In this document: piece by piece, positions 16,933 through 27,108 of the stretch
How positions within the stretch are numbered: the first letter of the stretch is position 1
How the letters are laid out: each line of letters starts with the position of its first letter
Origin: an uncultured Candidatus Melainabacteria bacterium
Lineage (GTDB): Bacteria > Cyanobacteriota > Vampirovibrionia > Gastranaerophilales > Gastranaerophilaceae
Reading direction: 5' to 3'
Length of the DNA: 64,000 bases
Assembly (NCBI GenBank): GCA_934667125.1
Contig: CAKULF010000001.1
Location: 1 to 64,000 of the forward strand
Notes under the pieces: model-generated
The model's database searches: none
Told to the model about the DNA's origin: nothing
Seen by the model: the letters and a program-made list of their open reading frames with translations, nothing else
Made by a program: the position numbers and the translations under genes

Positions 16933-17634
16933 ATGCTGGAAAACATTGATTTGAATAATATAATTACTATAATTTTTAGAATATTTTTGGCCGTTGTGCT
17001 TGCTTTTGCCCCTGGGGTTGAAAGGGAATTAACGGGAAAATTTGCAGGGCTTAGAACGCATATCCTTGTTTGCGTTGGCGCTTGCGTTTTTACTTTGCTT
17101 TCAATTTATGGCTTTAAAATGCACGAAACTGTTGGCGTAATTGGAACAAATGACCCAGCCAGAATTGCAGCCCAAGTTATTACTGGTATTGGTTTTATCG
17201 GTGCAGGAACGGTTATGAGAAATGGTGGAAATGTTTTTGGAATAACAACTGCTGCAACGTTGTGGGTTTGTGCGGCTATTGGCATGTCTTGCGGTTGCGG
17301 AGAATATGTTATTGCGATTATTACCTCTATTGCGACTTTAATTGTTCTTGTTTCAATCAGACGATTGGAAAAAAACTTCCTTTCAAAAAGAAAAATGTTC
17401 TACACATTATATGAAATAACGCTTTCAGCTTCGTTAGAAGTATGTGATAAAATTCAAGAAGTATTTGAAAGCAATTTCCATAAGATTTTTAAATTAAACA
17501 AAAAATTAGTCAACCACAATGAGCTTAAATATAGCGCCGTTGTTTCTACAAAAAAATCTTTAAAAGATATAAATGAATTGTTTAAAATAATAGACAACAT
17601 TAATTCAATCGAAATAAGGGAACATTATGAATAA
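16933..17634 (+). CDS. MgtC/SapB-family membrane protein
   Basis: This 233-residue protein has a hydrophobic N-terminal MgtC domain with the family motifs GVERELTGKFAGLRTH and QVITGIGFIGAGTVMRNG, and a C-terminal ACT-like cytoplasmic domain (about 145-233). I chose the ATG at 16933, behind AAAAGGAAGAAA; an upstream in-frame start would overlap the permease gene. Relatives are linked to magnesium limitation and ATP-synthase control. It overlaps the next gene by 8 bases. Confidence 0.88.
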   Translation: MLENIDLNNIITIIFRIFLAVVLAFAPGVERELTGKFAGLRTHILVCVGACVFTLLSIYGFKMHETVGVIGTNDPARIAAQVITGIGFIGAGTVMRNGGNVFGITTAATLWVCAAIGMSCGCGEYVIAIITSIATLIVLVSIRRLEKNFLSKRKMFYTLYEITLSASLEVCDKIQEVFESNFHKIFKLNKKLVNHNELKYSAVVSTKKSLKDINELFKIIDNINSIEIREHYE

Positions 17635-18895
17635 TATATTTAAAAATATTCCGATAAAAAAAACGATATTAACCGTTCTAATTACGATTGTATTGATATT
17701 TGTCTTTGCAACGGTGATTGAGCTTGAGTTATTGTTTAGATGTGAAAAAAAAGTGAATTTTGAAGAATTGAATATGAAAAATCTTTCAAAATTTTGTACG
17801 ATTGAACAGCTTGAACAATTAAAAAGAAATAATCCAAATAACGGTATAGTTGATATTAAGCTTGCTAATTTGTATGCTTCGCTTAATGAAACTTCTAAAG
17901 CAATTGATTATTATAAAAAAGCATTGGTTAATACTCAGCGCTCAAATTTTTCATTGTATAGTTATGCTTTATTTTTGGCGCAAAATGATTTTGTTAATAT
18001 GGCAACGACACTGGCTGAAGAAATAACTCTTGATAATGTTAAATCGATTGAATATAAAACTAAAATATATGAGCTTATAGGCGACGAACTTTTAAAAGCA
18101 GATGAAGTGGATGGAGCTAATAAAGCTTATCAAATTTCTTTTAAATATGCTAAAAACACTAAAAATAAAGAATTGAGCGAAAAAATCTGCAAAAAATATG
18201 CTGAATCTTATACGTATTTGGCTGATAAATGTGTTGAAGAACATGATATTGATGATGCAATATTTTATTTGAAACATTCTTTTAAATACAAAAAAACCGC
18301 TCTTGCTTCATATAAATTAGGTTTGATTTATCGAGATAGGGATTTAAAAACAGCTGAAAGATATGTAAATTTTGCTATTAAAACAGAGCCTGAGATTGTT
18401 AATCCTTATATTTATAATTCTATGTTGAATGAATTATACGATGTTGCAAATAAATATAATATGGAGGCGGAAATTAATTATTATGCCGTTAAGAAAAAAG
18501 CTTTTAATAAGCTTCTAAATGACTTTTATTTGTATAAAAACGATTTAATATTAACAGATGTTAATATTGTTTCTAAAAAGAAATTCTTCTCAAATGATGT
18601 TAAATATTATGTTGTGTTTAAAATTAAAAATCAAACCCAAAATGATATTAATGAGTTGTTTATTGATTTAACTTTGATAACCGATGTTGAAAAATTTGTC
18701 TTTAATAAAAAAATTGTGTCTTTAGCTTCAGGTGCTCTTGCAAGTAATGAGGAAAAAGAGTTTTATATTGAATTGACGGATGAAATTGTTGTTGAAAAAC
18801 TTCAAAAATCAAATACGTTATTAGCGGAATTTTTCGGCAGAAAAAACATCAAAGCGCCACTAACCATAGTTGGAATTAAGCAAATTAAGATATAA
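17627..18895 (+). CDS. Membrane-anchored TPR protein
   Basis: This 422-residue protein has an N-terminal transmembrane helix (about 13-33), TPR-like repeats (about 70-300) and a C-terminal beta-rich domain (about 305-420) with KNQTQNDINELFIDLTL, like FxLYD or similar Ig-like modules. The TPRs probably face the periplasm. It overlaps the MgtC-like gene and is cotranscribed with it. The specific role is unknown. Confidence 0.75.
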   Translation: MNNIFKNIPIKKTILTVLITIVLIFVFATVIELELLFRCEKKVNFEELNMKNLSKFCTIEQLEQLKRNNPNNGIVDIKLANLYASLNETSKAIDYYKKALVNTQRSNFSLYSYALFLAQNDFVNMATTLAEEITLDNVKSIEYKTKIYELIGDELLKADEVDGANKAYQISFKYAKNTKNKELSEKICKKYAESYTYLADKCVEEHDIDDAIFYLKHSFKYKKTALASYKLGLIYRDRDLKTAERYVNFAIKTEPEIVNPYIYNSMLNELYDVANKYNMEAEINYYAVKKKAFNKLLNDFYLYKNDLILTDVNIVSKKKFFSNDVKYYVVFKIKNQTQNDINELFIDLTLITDVEKFVFNKKIVSLASGALASNEEKEFYIELTDEIVVEKLQKSNTLLAEFFGRKNIKAPLTIVGIKQIKI

Positions 18896-18958
18896 TTTTA
18901 CATATATCTATGGTTGTGATATGTTATTTTTATAAAAGAATACTTGAATTGGAGAGAT

Positions 18959-21451
18959 ATGAGAGTCCACGAATTAGCAAAAGAATTAAACATAACATCA
19001 AAAGAATTAATTGAAACAGTTAACGAAAAATTGAATTTAGCTCTAAAATCGCATAGCTCAACTGTTTCAGAAGCTAACGTTGATAAGATTAAAGCCTTGT
19101 ATCAAAAATCTTCTAAACCATCAGCAAAACCGAAAGCTTTTGTTGTTAAAAAGCAAAAAGTGGCTGAAGCAGCTGAAACTGTTGAAGAAAAAAAAGTCGA
19201 ACAACCACAAATGAAAACTGTTTCAAGACTTGAAATTGTTCGTCCTGCTCCAAAACAAGTTCAAAATAGACCTGCTAAGGTTGAAGCTAAAAAACCTCAA
19301 CAACCTATTGAAAAGAAACCGCAAGAAAAATTCGCAAGAAGAGAAAATTCAACAGACAGGCTTTCAACTCTGCCTTCAATGACTAGAAGAAATTTTGCAA
19401 AACCTGCCGAAAAACCACAAGAAAAATCTCAAGAAACAGATAAGAAAAAAGACTTTAAGTCTAATAAACCGCAATCGGCTGCTCCAATTAAAAGACATAT
19501 TATTTCTCAAGAAATATATCAAAATCAAGGCAGACCAAACGCAAACAAGAAAAAGAAAAAAGAACACGATAACTTCAATAAAAAAGAAGAACAAGAAAGA
19601 ATTAGCTTAGAAAAAACTGTTCAAAATAAACACAAAAAACACACTCAAGATACAGGTGTTGTTGAAGAAGTTAAATCAGTAGTTATAGATAGACCAATGA
19701 CAGTTGGAGAATTATCAGAAAAAATCAAGAAAACTCCTGCTGAAATTATTAAATTCTTAATGCTCGAAGGTATTATGGTTACTGTTAATACGCCGATTGA
19801 CACTGAAACAGCAAAAAAAGTTGCTAAAAACTTTGATCTTGAAGTTTTGGAAGAAGACCTTGAAGCATTCATTGCAGCTGAAGAAGAAAAAGAAGAAGTT
19901 AATAAATATTTAATTAACGCTAAAAAAGAAGATATTATCCGCCGTGCGCCAGTTGTTACTGTAATGGGACACGTTGACCACGGTAAAACAACTTTGCTTG
20001 ATTCAATTCGTGCTTCAAAACACAAAATTGTTCACACAGAAGTTGGCGGAATTACTCAAAGCATTGGTGCATATACTGTTTGGCTTGACAAGAGAAAAAT
20101 CGTATTTATCGACACCCCAGGGCACGAAGCATTTACTCAAATGCGTTTAAGAGGTGCGCAATCTACTGATATTGCGGTTTTGGTTGTTGCAGCAGATGAT
20201 GGTGTTATGCCTCAAACTGTTGAAAGTATTTCGCATGCTAAATCAGCAGGTGTTCCAATTATCGTTGCAGTAAATAAAATTGATAAACCGGACGCTAACC
20301 CTGATAAGGTTTTACAAGAATTAACAGAACATGGTTTAATTCCTGAAAAATGGGGTGGGGACGTTATTTGTGTTCCTGTTTCAGCTCTTCAAAAAACAGG
20401 TATCGATGAATTGCTTGAATATATCTTGCTTGTAGCTGATATGCAAGAATTAAAAGCGGTTGAAAAATGCCCTGCAAGCGGTGTTATCATTGAAGCAAAC
20501 CTAGACAAGGGCAAAGGTCCTGTTGCAACTATGCTTGTTCAAAACGGAACATTAAAAGTCGGCGATTCAATTGTTGTTGGTTCTGTTGGCGGAAAAGTTA
20601 GAGCATTATTGGATGATAGTGGAAAACGTGTTAGAACGGCAGGTCCATCTACTCCGGTTGAAATTTTAGGTTTGAACGAAGTTCCGCAAGCGGGTGATTT
20701 GTTTGAAGTTGTTAAAAACGATAAAGAAATGAAACAAATTGTTGCCCAAAGAAAACAACAAGAACGCTCAACAAGGCTTGAAGCAATGACAGCGGCACAC
20801 GTTCAAAAAGAAGCGATGACCGATAACGAAGTTACAAACTTGAATTTGATTATTAAGGCCAATACAAACGGCTCAGCCGAAGCTGTATCACACGCTATTC
20901 AAAACGTTAAATCGCTTAAAGTTGTTCCAAAAATCGTTCATGTTGGCGTTGGTGATATCTCTGAAGCTGATGTTATGTTAGCAAGCGCTTCAAATGCCAT
21001 TATTCTTGGTTTTACGGTTAAAGAGGATGCTAACGCTTTACTATCTGCTCAAAAAGAGGGTGTTAAAATTAAAAAATATGATATCATTTATCAAGTTCTT
21101 GAAGATATTGAAAAAACAATGTTATCATTATTGTCACCTGAAATTGAGGATGTTGAACTTGGTAAAGCTGAAGTCAGAGCGGTATTTACGGTTGGTAAAA
21201 CAAACAAAATTGCAGGTTGCTACGTTACCGAGGGCAGAATTGTTCGCTCTAAAACTGCTCGCTTGATTAGAAACGGCGAAGAAATCTTTAAAGGTGAAAT
21301 CGACCAATTAAAACGTTTCAAGGATGATGTTAAAGAAGTTAAAGAAGGATTTGAATGCGGTATTTCATTCCATAAATTTAACGATATCCAAGAGGGCGAT
21401 ATAATTGAAGTTTCAACAACAAAAGAAGTTGAACCGCAAACACTTGTGTAA
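18959..21451 (+). CDS. infB: Translation initiation factor IF-2
   Basis: This 830-residue GTPase delivers fMet-tRNA to the 30S subunit. It has an N-terminal IF2_N helix-turn segment (VHELAKELNITSKELIETV), a long Lys/Pro/Gln-rich linker (about 45-230), a second IF2_N domain, then the G domain with GHVDHGKTT, DTPGHEAF and NKIDK, followed by domains II-IV. ATG 18959 is preferred over an in-frame TTG at 18944 because GGAGAG sits directly before it. It heads the infB-rbfA-truB operon. Confidence 0.97.
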   Translation: MRVHELAKELNITSKELIETVNEKLNLALKSHSSTVSEANVDKIKALYQKSSKPSAKPKAFVVKKQKVAEAAETVEEKKVEQPQMKTVSRLEIVRPAPKQVQNRPAKVEAKKPQQPIEKKPQEKFARRENSTDRLSTLPSMTRRNFAKPAEKPQEKSQETDKKKDFKSNKPQSAAPIKRHIISQEIYQNQGRPNANKKKKKEHDNFNKKEEQERISLEKTVQNKHKKHTQDTGVVEEVKSVVIDRPMTVGELSEKIKKTPAEIIKFLMLEGIMVTVNTPIDTETAKKVAKNFDLEVLEEDLEAFIAAEEEKEEVNKYLINAKKEDIIRRAPVVTVMGHVDHGKTTLLDSIRASKHKIVHTEVGGITQSIGAYTVWLDKRKIVFIDTPGHEAFTQMRLRGAQSTDIAVLVVAADDGVMPQTVESISHAKSAGVPIIVAVNKIDKPDANPDKVLQELTEHGLIPEKWGGDVICVPVSALQKTGIDELLEYILLVADMQELKAVEKCPASGVIIEANLDKGKGPVATMLVQNGTLKVGDSIVVGSVGGKVRALLDDSGKRVRTAGPSTPVEILGLNEVPQAGDLFEVVKNDKEMKQIVAQRKQQERSTRLEAMTAAHVQKEAMTDNEVTNLNLIIKANTNGSAEAVSHAIQNVKSLKVVPKIVHVGVGDISEADVMLASASNAIILGFTVKEDANALLSAQKEGVKIKKYDIIYQVLEDIEKTMLSLLSPEIEDVELGKAEVRAVFTVGKTNKIAGCYVTEGRIVRSKTARLIRNGEEIFKGEIDQLKRFKDDVKEVKEGFECGISFHKFNDIQEGDIIEVSTTKEVEPQTLV

Positions 21452-21460
21452 AGGAATTTT

Positions 21461-21814
21461 ATGTCAACATTAAGAAATGAACGAGTTAGAAAACAATTAA
21501 TGAGAGAAATCTCTGATATAATTTTTAGAGAAATCAAAGACCCTGCAATCTGCGGAATGGTTTCTATTACTGATGTTGACGTGTCATCAGATAATACTGC
21601 TGCAAGAGTTTTTTATAGCGTTTATGGAAATGATGAAGTTAAAGCTAAAACCTCAAAAGCTCTTGAGCGTCACGTTGGACAAATTCGTCATGAAGTTGGA
21701 AAGAGAATTAGACTAAGAAAAACTCCAACATTGTTATTTATTTTGGATGATTCTCTTGAAAAAGGGGCTAAAATGACCGAATTAATCAATAAAATTGAAC
21801 GTGGCGAATTGTAA
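21461..21814 (+). CDS. rbfA: 30S ribosome-binding factor A
   Basis: This 117-residue KH-type protein assists 16S rRNA 5'-end maturation and 30S assembly. Family features are RNERVRKQLMREISDII at the N-terminus, ITDVDVSSDNTAARVFYSV and the RKTPTLLFILDDSLEKG C-terminal block. It starts 10 bases after infB and its TAA overlaps the truB ATG. Confidence 0.96.
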   Translation: MSTLRNERVRKQLMREISDIIFREIKDPAICGMVSITDVDVSSDNTAARVFYSVYGNDEVKAKTSKALERHVGQIRHEVGKRIRLRKTPTLLFILDDSLEKGAKMTELINKIERGEL

Positions 21815-22656
21815 TGTATTTTTTAAATATCGACAAACCAAAAGGTTTATCTTCGTTTGATGTTGTAAGAAATTTAAGAAAACGTTTGAAAGTTAAGCAA
21901 ATAGGGCATTCTGGAACGCTTGATCCTTTAGCGAGCGGTGTTTTGCAGATTGCCGTTGGAAACGCAACAAAATTATTGGATTTTTTATCTTCGGATAAAA
22001 CCTATGTTGCTACTTTAAAATTTGGCTATAATTCAACAACATTCGATGATGAGGGCGAAAAAGAATTTATAAAAGAGCCTGATTTTTCTAAAAATGAGCT
22101 AATTGAAGTTTTAAATGGCTTTATTGGAAAATCTCTTCAAATTCCTCCAAAATATTCTGCTATCAAGATTAATGGCAAAAAACTTTGCGATTTAGCTCGA
22201 AATAATGCTGAAATGCCCGAAATTAAGCCAAGAGGAATTGAAATTTATGATATAAAATTATTGGAATTTGATTTGCCGAATATTAAAATCGAAGTTCATT
22301 GTAAAAAAGGAACGTATATCCGTTCGCTTGCTTATGACATTGGGCAAAAACTCGGTTGTGGCGCATATTTAACAGATTTAATCAGAACAAAAGCAGGAAA
22401 TTTTGATATAAATAATTCTAATTCATTAGATGATGTTGAATTTAATGAAATTAACCCTCTTGAAGTTATAAGCCTTGAAACAAAAGAACTTAACGACTTT
22501 GAAATATCTAAAATTATTAATGGAAATTTCATTTCAAAGGATAAAAATTATAAAAACGATTATATTTTATTAACAAAAAATAATAAACTTGTATCTTTGG
22601 CAAAAATCGTTGATAATGATATAAGACCAAAAAAATTATTTAAGGATAACATTTGA
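21814..22656 (+). CDS. truB: tRNA pseudouridine-55 synthase
   Basis: This 280-residue enzyme forms psi55 in the T-loop. The catalytic Asp is D37 in GHSGTLDPLASGVL, and KPKGLSSFDVV and KKGTYIRSLAYDIG are further family motifs. It overlaps rbfA (TAATG) and the next gene (TGATG), showing tight translational coupling. Confidence 0.96.
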   Translation: MYFLNIDKPKGLSSFDVVRNLRKRLKVKQIGHSGTLDPLASGVLQIAVGNATKLLDFLSSDKTYVATLKFGYNSTTFDDEGEKEFIKEPDFSKNELIEVLNGFIGKSLQIPPKYSAIKINGKKLCDLARNNAEMPEIKPRGIEIYDIKLLEFDLPNIKIEVHCKKGTYIRSLAYDIGQKLGCGAYLTDLIRTKAGNFDINNSNSLDDVEFNEINPLEVISLETKELNDFEISKIINGNFISKDKNYKNDYILLTKNNKLVSLAKIVDNDIRPKKLFKDNI

Positions 22657-23309
22657 TGGGAACTTTTTTTAAAACTTTTTTAATTTGTTTAATTATGGCG
22701 CTTGGATTTTTGTTTTATAAATTCGTCGGAAACAATAGCTATTCGCCTGATTTAAAGGTAAGCAACGATATGTTTAATTTCAATTTGCCGAAAGATGAAG
22801 ATGATACATCATCTGATAACGAAGCAAAAAACGAGTCTATAAAAAATGTTGTTAAAGATGAGTCGCAAAAAGTTGAAGAAAAACCCGAACTTAAAGAAGA
22901 AAAACCAAAAGAAACAACATATAATTTGTCTTGCTATTTTTATGCTCAAAACGGACAATTGGTTAAATCAACAAAAACGGTTAATAAACCTGTCAATATC
23001 AAAGACGCCATCGTTTTGTTGTTAAAAGGTCCTCTTGTTGCTGAGTCGAAAAAAGGCATATACTCTGAAATTCCTGCTAATGTTGATTTGATTTCGTTAA
23101 AACAAAATTCAAACAATATAACAATTAATTTGTCATCAAATTTTGAAAATAACGGAAGTTTCCAAAGTATTGAAAACCGCTTAAGACAGCTATCTAAGAC
23201 GATTAAGTTGTATAATAAAAACGCAAAAATTTATCTGCAAATTAATGGAAAACAAGCTGAATATCTTGGCGGCGACGGGGTTTACGTTAAACAGCCGTTG
23301 GAATACTAG
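22656..23309 (+). CDS. GerMN-domain membrane/secreted protein
   Basis: This 217-residue protein has an N-terminal membrane helix or signal anchor (about 5-23), an acidic/Lys-rich linker (45-85) and a C-terminal GerMN domain (about 90-215). The domain is recognised from LLLKGPL..ESKKGIYSEIP, a beta block and IENRLRQLSKTIKLY. The family is found in GerM and in sporulation-unrelated envelope proteins. It is coupled to truB by a 1-base overlap and ends 4 bases into the convergent gene. Confidence 0.8.
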   Translation: MGTFFKTFLICLIMALGFLFYKFVGNNSYSPDLKVSNDMFNFNLPKDEDDTSSDNEAKNESIKNVVKDESQKVEEKPELKEEKPKETTYNLSCYFYAQNGQLVKSTKTVNKPVNIKDAIVLLLKGPLVAESKKGIYSEIPANVDLISLKQNSNNITINLSSNFENNGSFQSIENRLRQLSKTIKLYNKNAKIYLQINGKQAEYLGGDGVYVKQPLEY

Positions 23310-24076
23310 ATTGATATCCAATTTTTTCTTTTAAATTTCGATTTTTTATCTTTTTTGTAGATAAAAATTGAATATTCCTTAAAATTAATCAATCCCGCCC
23401 AAAGATTTCTTGAATATGAATAGTTATTTGGGTCTATGATTTTATGCTTGCAATTTGAAAGAAAATAAAATTCTTCTGTTTTGTTCTTTAAGTTAATTGT
23501 TTTTGTTTTAATCGGATAAGAAAATTTAATCTCATCGTTATAATCTGTAAAAACATACACAACGGGCTTTTTGACGTATTTATTCAATCTTTCAAAAGCT
23601 TTATTTAAAAATTCATAATCAACCAAATTTTTTTCAATATCATTTTTTGAAATATAAAGCCCGATAGATGAAGTAGTCAAAATTTCATCCAAAATATCAT
23701 AATTTTTAATAAAATTCAAATTTTTAAACTTAAATTTTTCAATTAAAGCAGGATTTATATAGTTAATATCTTCAAGCGCAAAGTGCGCTAAATCAATGTA
23801 TGAGTGGTTTTTCTTGATTGAATTAATGTGCGAAGCGTTATTTTTAAAATTTTCTATGTAGGCTTTTTTGCTGGCTTCTTTTGCTCTTGAAGTTGAAATA
23901 TAGCTATAATCCAAGTTAATATTTTTCATTTCTTTTTCAAAAGCTTCTCTTTTTGAAGTTATGTTTTCGTAAACGCATTCTAAATCGTATTTTTTAGCCA
24001 AAATCTCGCCATAAGCGTAATTTGTCAGATTTTCCTCAAAATTTTGTTGATAATTCAATACTAAATTTTTTTTCAT
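23306..24076 (-). CDS. Divergent GT11-like (alpha-1,2-fucosyltransferase-like) protein
   Basis: This 256-residue protein resembles glycosyltransferase family 11. The N-terminal NLTNYAYGEILAKKYDLECVYE matches the fucosyltransferase NxxFQYAxGxxLAK region, and FLSNCKHKIIDPNNYSYSRN (about 206-225) matches the LMSxCKHxIIxNSxFSWW block. The usual HxRxGDY acceptor motif is replaced by YISKND, so activity or donor use may differ. ATG 24076 is chosen over a TTG two codons upstream. It has no glycan-gene neighbours. Confidence 0.55.
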   Translation of the reverse strand: MKKNLVLNYQQNFEENLTNYAYGEILAKKYDLECVYENITSKREAFEKEMKNINLDYSYISTSRAKEASKKAYIENFKNNASHINSIKKNHSYIDLAHFALEDINYINPALIEKFKFKNLNFIKNYDILDEILTTSSIGLYISKNDIEKNLVDYEFLNKAFERLNKYVKKPVVYVFTDYNDEIKFSYPIKTKTINLKNKTEEFYFLSNCKHKIIDPNNYSYSRNLWAGLINFKEYSIFIYKKDKKSKFKRKNWISI

Positions 24077-24186
24077 TTGCAAAACTCATCATTTGAACGA
24101 TTTACAAATTAACATATCATAAATATCCTATAAATAGGAAGAATTGTGGATAAATGTTAAGGAAAATTATTTTGAAGCAAAAAAAT

Positions 24187-24729
24187 ATGAAAAAGATTTT
24201 AAATGCCTTTGTGGCTTTGGTTTTGGCGATTTTTTGCTCTGGTTGTTCAAATATTTTCGCTGTCTGCACGCTTGTGAATAGTGCTAAAGAATTTATTGAA
24301 ATTGGAGATATTAAATCTGCTATTTCTCGCTTAGAATCGGCTTATGAGCTTGATAAAAGCAATTATGAAGTGCAATATCTTTTGATTGATTCTTATTTAA
24401 GAGAAAAACGCTGTGAGGATGCTATTCCATACGCTATTTCAATTTTGAAACTTGAAAAATCGGAGGCTGCAACCTATCGAATAGTGGGTGAAACCTATAT
24501 GTGCGCTGCAAATGACATATATGAGGACGAGATTTATCCTCTTCAAAAGGATAATTCAGAAATTGATAAGCGAGTTCAAAATAAATATATTTATAATTTA
24601 ACCAAGGCAAATGAGACGCTAAATCAGTATTACAACCTTTCTCCGCACACGGAAGAGGCGTCTGAAATTGTTGAAACTATTCAAAAAAATAATGAAAAAT
24701 TAGATAATTTTAAACGAGCAACAAGATGA
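24187..24729 (+). CDS. TPR-like lipoprotein
   Basis: This 180-residue protein starts with a typical lipoprotein signal (MKKILNAFVALVLAIFCSGC), with the lipobox Cys at residue 20. Two or three TPR-like helix pairs follow (IEIGDIKSAISRLESAYELDKSN and onward). An upstream in-frame ATG at 24154 would place the signal internally, so 24187 is preferred. Its TGA overlaps the lgt ATG, so it is cotranscribed with the enzyme that lipidates such proteins. Confidence 0.78.
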   Translation: MKKILNAFVALVLAIFCSGCSNIFAVCTLVNSAKEFIEIGDIKSAISRLESAYELDKSNYEVQYLLIDSYLREKRCEDAIPYAISILKLEKSEAATYRIVGETYMCAANDIYEDEIYPLQKDNSEIDKRVQNKYIYNLTKANETLNQYYNLSPHTEEASEIVETIQKNNEKLDNFKRATR

Positions 24730-25520
24730 TAATCAATTCTCCAACAAGCGCTATAGCCTTTTATATCTCCAATTATCCAATCAAATTTTATGGCTTAATC
24801 TTAACATGCGCAATTGTTTTTGGGTATTTTTTATCATATTTCACATTCAAAAAATACAATTCAAAAGCTGAAACGGATTTTTTTGAAGATTTATTTCCAA
24901 TAACGGCAGTTTTTTCGATAATTGGCGCAAGATTATTTTATGTTATCGGCGAATTTTCTTATTATAAAAATAACTTAGCTGAAATTTTTATGGTAAATCA
25001 TGGCGGAATATCGATTTATGGCGGAATTATTTTTGGAATTTTAACAATTTATTTCTATTCAAAAATAAAAAAGCAAAATTTTAAAAAATATTTAGACTAT
25101 TTTGCCCTTTTTATGCCTCTATCACAAGCAATTGGAAGATGGGGAAACTTTTTTAATCAAGAAGCCTATGGAAAACCAACAAACGGGTTTTTAAAATTAT
25201 ATATTGATAGATTTCATAGAACCCCCGAAAACCTTGATATATCATATTATGAGCCGACTTTTTTATATGAATCTATTTTGGATTTAATTATATTTTTTGT
25301 TTTATTATTCATCTTTTTTAAATTCAAAAATAAACCAAATTTCAAAGTTGGAACAATTGTTTTGATATATTTAATATTATATTCTTTTGTTAGGATACTC
25401 GTTGAAAACTTAAGAATAGATAGTGTTTTAAACGTTTTAGATATTCCAATTGCTTCAATTATTTCAATCATTATTTTATCAATTTCAGCAATTTTACTTT
25501 TCATTTTGTATAAAAAATGA
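24726..25520 (+). CDS. lgt: Prolipoprotein diacylglyceryl transferase
   Basis: This 264-residue multi-pass enzyme transfers diacylglycerol to the lipobox Cys of prolipoproteins. The Lgt signature GRWGNFFNQEAYG lies at about 138-150, with HGGISIYGGIIFG upstream and a C-terminal SFVRILVENLRID block. It overlaps the upstream lipoprotein by ATGA. Confidence 0.95.
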   Translation: MIINSPTSAIAFYISNYPIKFYGLILTCAIVFGYFLSYFTFKKYNSKAETDFFEDLFPITAVFSIIGARLFYVIGEFSYYKNNLAEIFMVNHGGISIYGGIIFGILTIYFYSKIKKQNFKKYLDYFALFMPLSQAIGRWGNFFNQEAYGKPTNGFLKLYIDRFHRTPENLDISYYEPTFLYESILDLIIFFVLLFIFFKFKNKPNFKVGTIVLIYLILYSFVRILVENLRIDSVLNVLDIPIASIISIIILSISAILLFILYKK

Positions 25521-25550
25521 ACCTCTAAAATACATTAAAGGTTCATTTTT
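25514..25550. terminator. Terminator between lgt and gpmI
   Basis: AAATGAACCT (25514-25523) pairs with AGGTTCATTT (25538-25547), with a T-run on plus and an A-rich flank that works on minus too. It is bidirectional. Confidence 0.8.
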
Positions 25551-25566
25551 GATATTTATTTTATTG

Positions 25567-27108
25567 TTATTTAACAGCCATAATTTTAATCATTGATTTT
25601 CCTGTCATTTCAGCAGGTTTTTCAATTCCTAAAATTTGTAAAATGCTTGGAGCTATATCGCATAGTGCGCCATCTTTTTCAAGCTCAACCCCTTTGTTAT
25701 TTGTAACCAAAATAAATGGTACAACGTTTGTTGTGTGGGCTGTTTGAGGTGAGTTCGTTTGTTCGTTGAACATCCATTCTGCGTTTCCGTGGTCTGCTGT
25801 AATAATCATTTCAACGCCGTTTTCAAGCGCTTTTTTAGCAATTTTTCCAACACACTCATCAACCGTTTCAACCGCTTTAATAGCTGCTTCCATAACCCCT
25901 GTATGACCCACCATATCAGGATTTGCGAAGTTAACCAAAATAAAACCATATTCAGGATTATCAATTGCTTTTAAAACGTTGTCGCAAACTTCTCTTGCAG
26001 ACATTTCAGGCTGCATATCGTAAGTTGCAACTTTTGGAGAGTTAACCAAAGCACGAGTTTCAAGTTTGCCTGATTTTTCAACTCCGCCATTGAAGAAAAA
26101 TGTGATATGGGCATATTTTTCTGTTTCAGCTGTTCTAAATTGTTTAACGTTGTTATTATCAAGAACATCGCCCAAAATATTAACAAGAGTTTGCGGTTTA
26201 AATGCAACAGGAACATCCATTGTTTCGTCGTATTGAGTCATACAAACGTAATATAAGTTTTTGATTGTAACTTTTCTGTTGAAACCGTCGAAATTAGCGT
26301 CAGTGAACGCTCTTGTTATTTCACGAGCTCTATCGGGTCTATAGTTAAAGAAAATGATACTATCGTTATCTTGAATTCTTCTTTCGCTAATTACAGTTGG
26401 TTCAACAAATTCATCTGTAATTTCGTTTTTATATGAGTTTTCAATTGCAACAGCAGAATTTTCTTCTTTAATTCCAATTCCTTGAGTTAAACAATCGTAA
26501 GCACGCTCAACCCTATCCCATCTTTTATCTCTGTCCATTGCCCAATAACGACCGATAATTGAAGCGATTTTTGGAAGATTATATTTTTTAAGTTCTTCTT
26601 CAATTTCAGCCAAGTATTGATGAGCTGATTTTGGAGGTGTGTCACGTCCATCAAGGAAAGAATGCACGTAAACATCTTTTAAACCGTTATCGGAAGCCAT
26701 TTTGATTAAGGCTTTTAAATGTTTCATAGAGCTATGAACGCCTCCTGGGGAAGTTAAACCATAGATATGCAAAGCAGAAGAATTTTCTTTGCAGTGATTA
26801 ATTGCGTTTAAAAATTCTTCATTTTTGAAAAATTCGCCCTCGTCGATTGCTTTGTTAATTCTTGTCAATTCTTGATAAACAATTCTTCCTGCGCCAATAT
26901 TTAAGTGTCCAACTTCGCTGTTGCCCATTTGACCTTCTGGAAGTCCAACATTTAAACCATCAGCATGGATTGTTGTTGAAGGCATATTTTTCATATAATT
27001 GTCAAAATTTGGTGTAGAAGCTTGTGCAACGGCATTGTATTTAGTGTCTTTAGACATTCCCCAGCCGTCCATTATGCACAATAACGCTCTTTTGTTATTA
27101 TTTGTCAT
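25567..27108 (-). CDS. gpmI: 2,3-bisphosphoglycerate-independent phosphoglycerate mutase
   Basis: This 513-residue Mn-dependent glycolytic enzyme belongs to the alkaline-phosphatase superfamily. The metal Asp is D14 in IMDGWG, the phosphorylated Ser is S64 in QMGNSEVGH, and TADHGNAE carries further metal ligands near the C-terminus. ATG 27108 follows AAAGGAGATTACGAT, so an upstream TTG at 27129 is rejected. Confidence 0.97.
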   Translation of the reverse strand: MTNNNKRALLCIMDGWGMSKDTKYNAVAQASTPNFDNYMKNMPSTTIHADGLNVGLPEGQMGNSEVGHLNIGAGRIVYQELTRINKAIDEGEFFKNEEFLNAINHCKENSSALHIYGLTSPGGVHSSMKHLKALIKMASDNGLKDVYVHSFLDGRDTPPKSAHQYLAEIEEELKKYNLPKIASIIGRYWAMDRDKRWDRVERAYDCLTQGIGIKEENSAVAIENSYKNEITDEFVEPTVISERRIQDNDSIIFFNYRPDRAREITRAFTDANFDGFNRKVTIKNLYYVCMTQYDETMDVPVAFKPQTLVNILGDVLDNNNVKQFRTAETEKYAHITFFFNGGVEKSGKLETRALVNSPKVATYDMQPEMSAREVCDNVLKAIDNPEYGFILVNFANPDMVGHTGVMEAAIKAVETVDECVGKIAKKALENGVEMIITADHGNAEWMFNEQTNSPQTAHTTNVVPFILVTNNKGVELEKDGALCDIAPSILQILGIEKPAEMTGKSMIKIMAVK

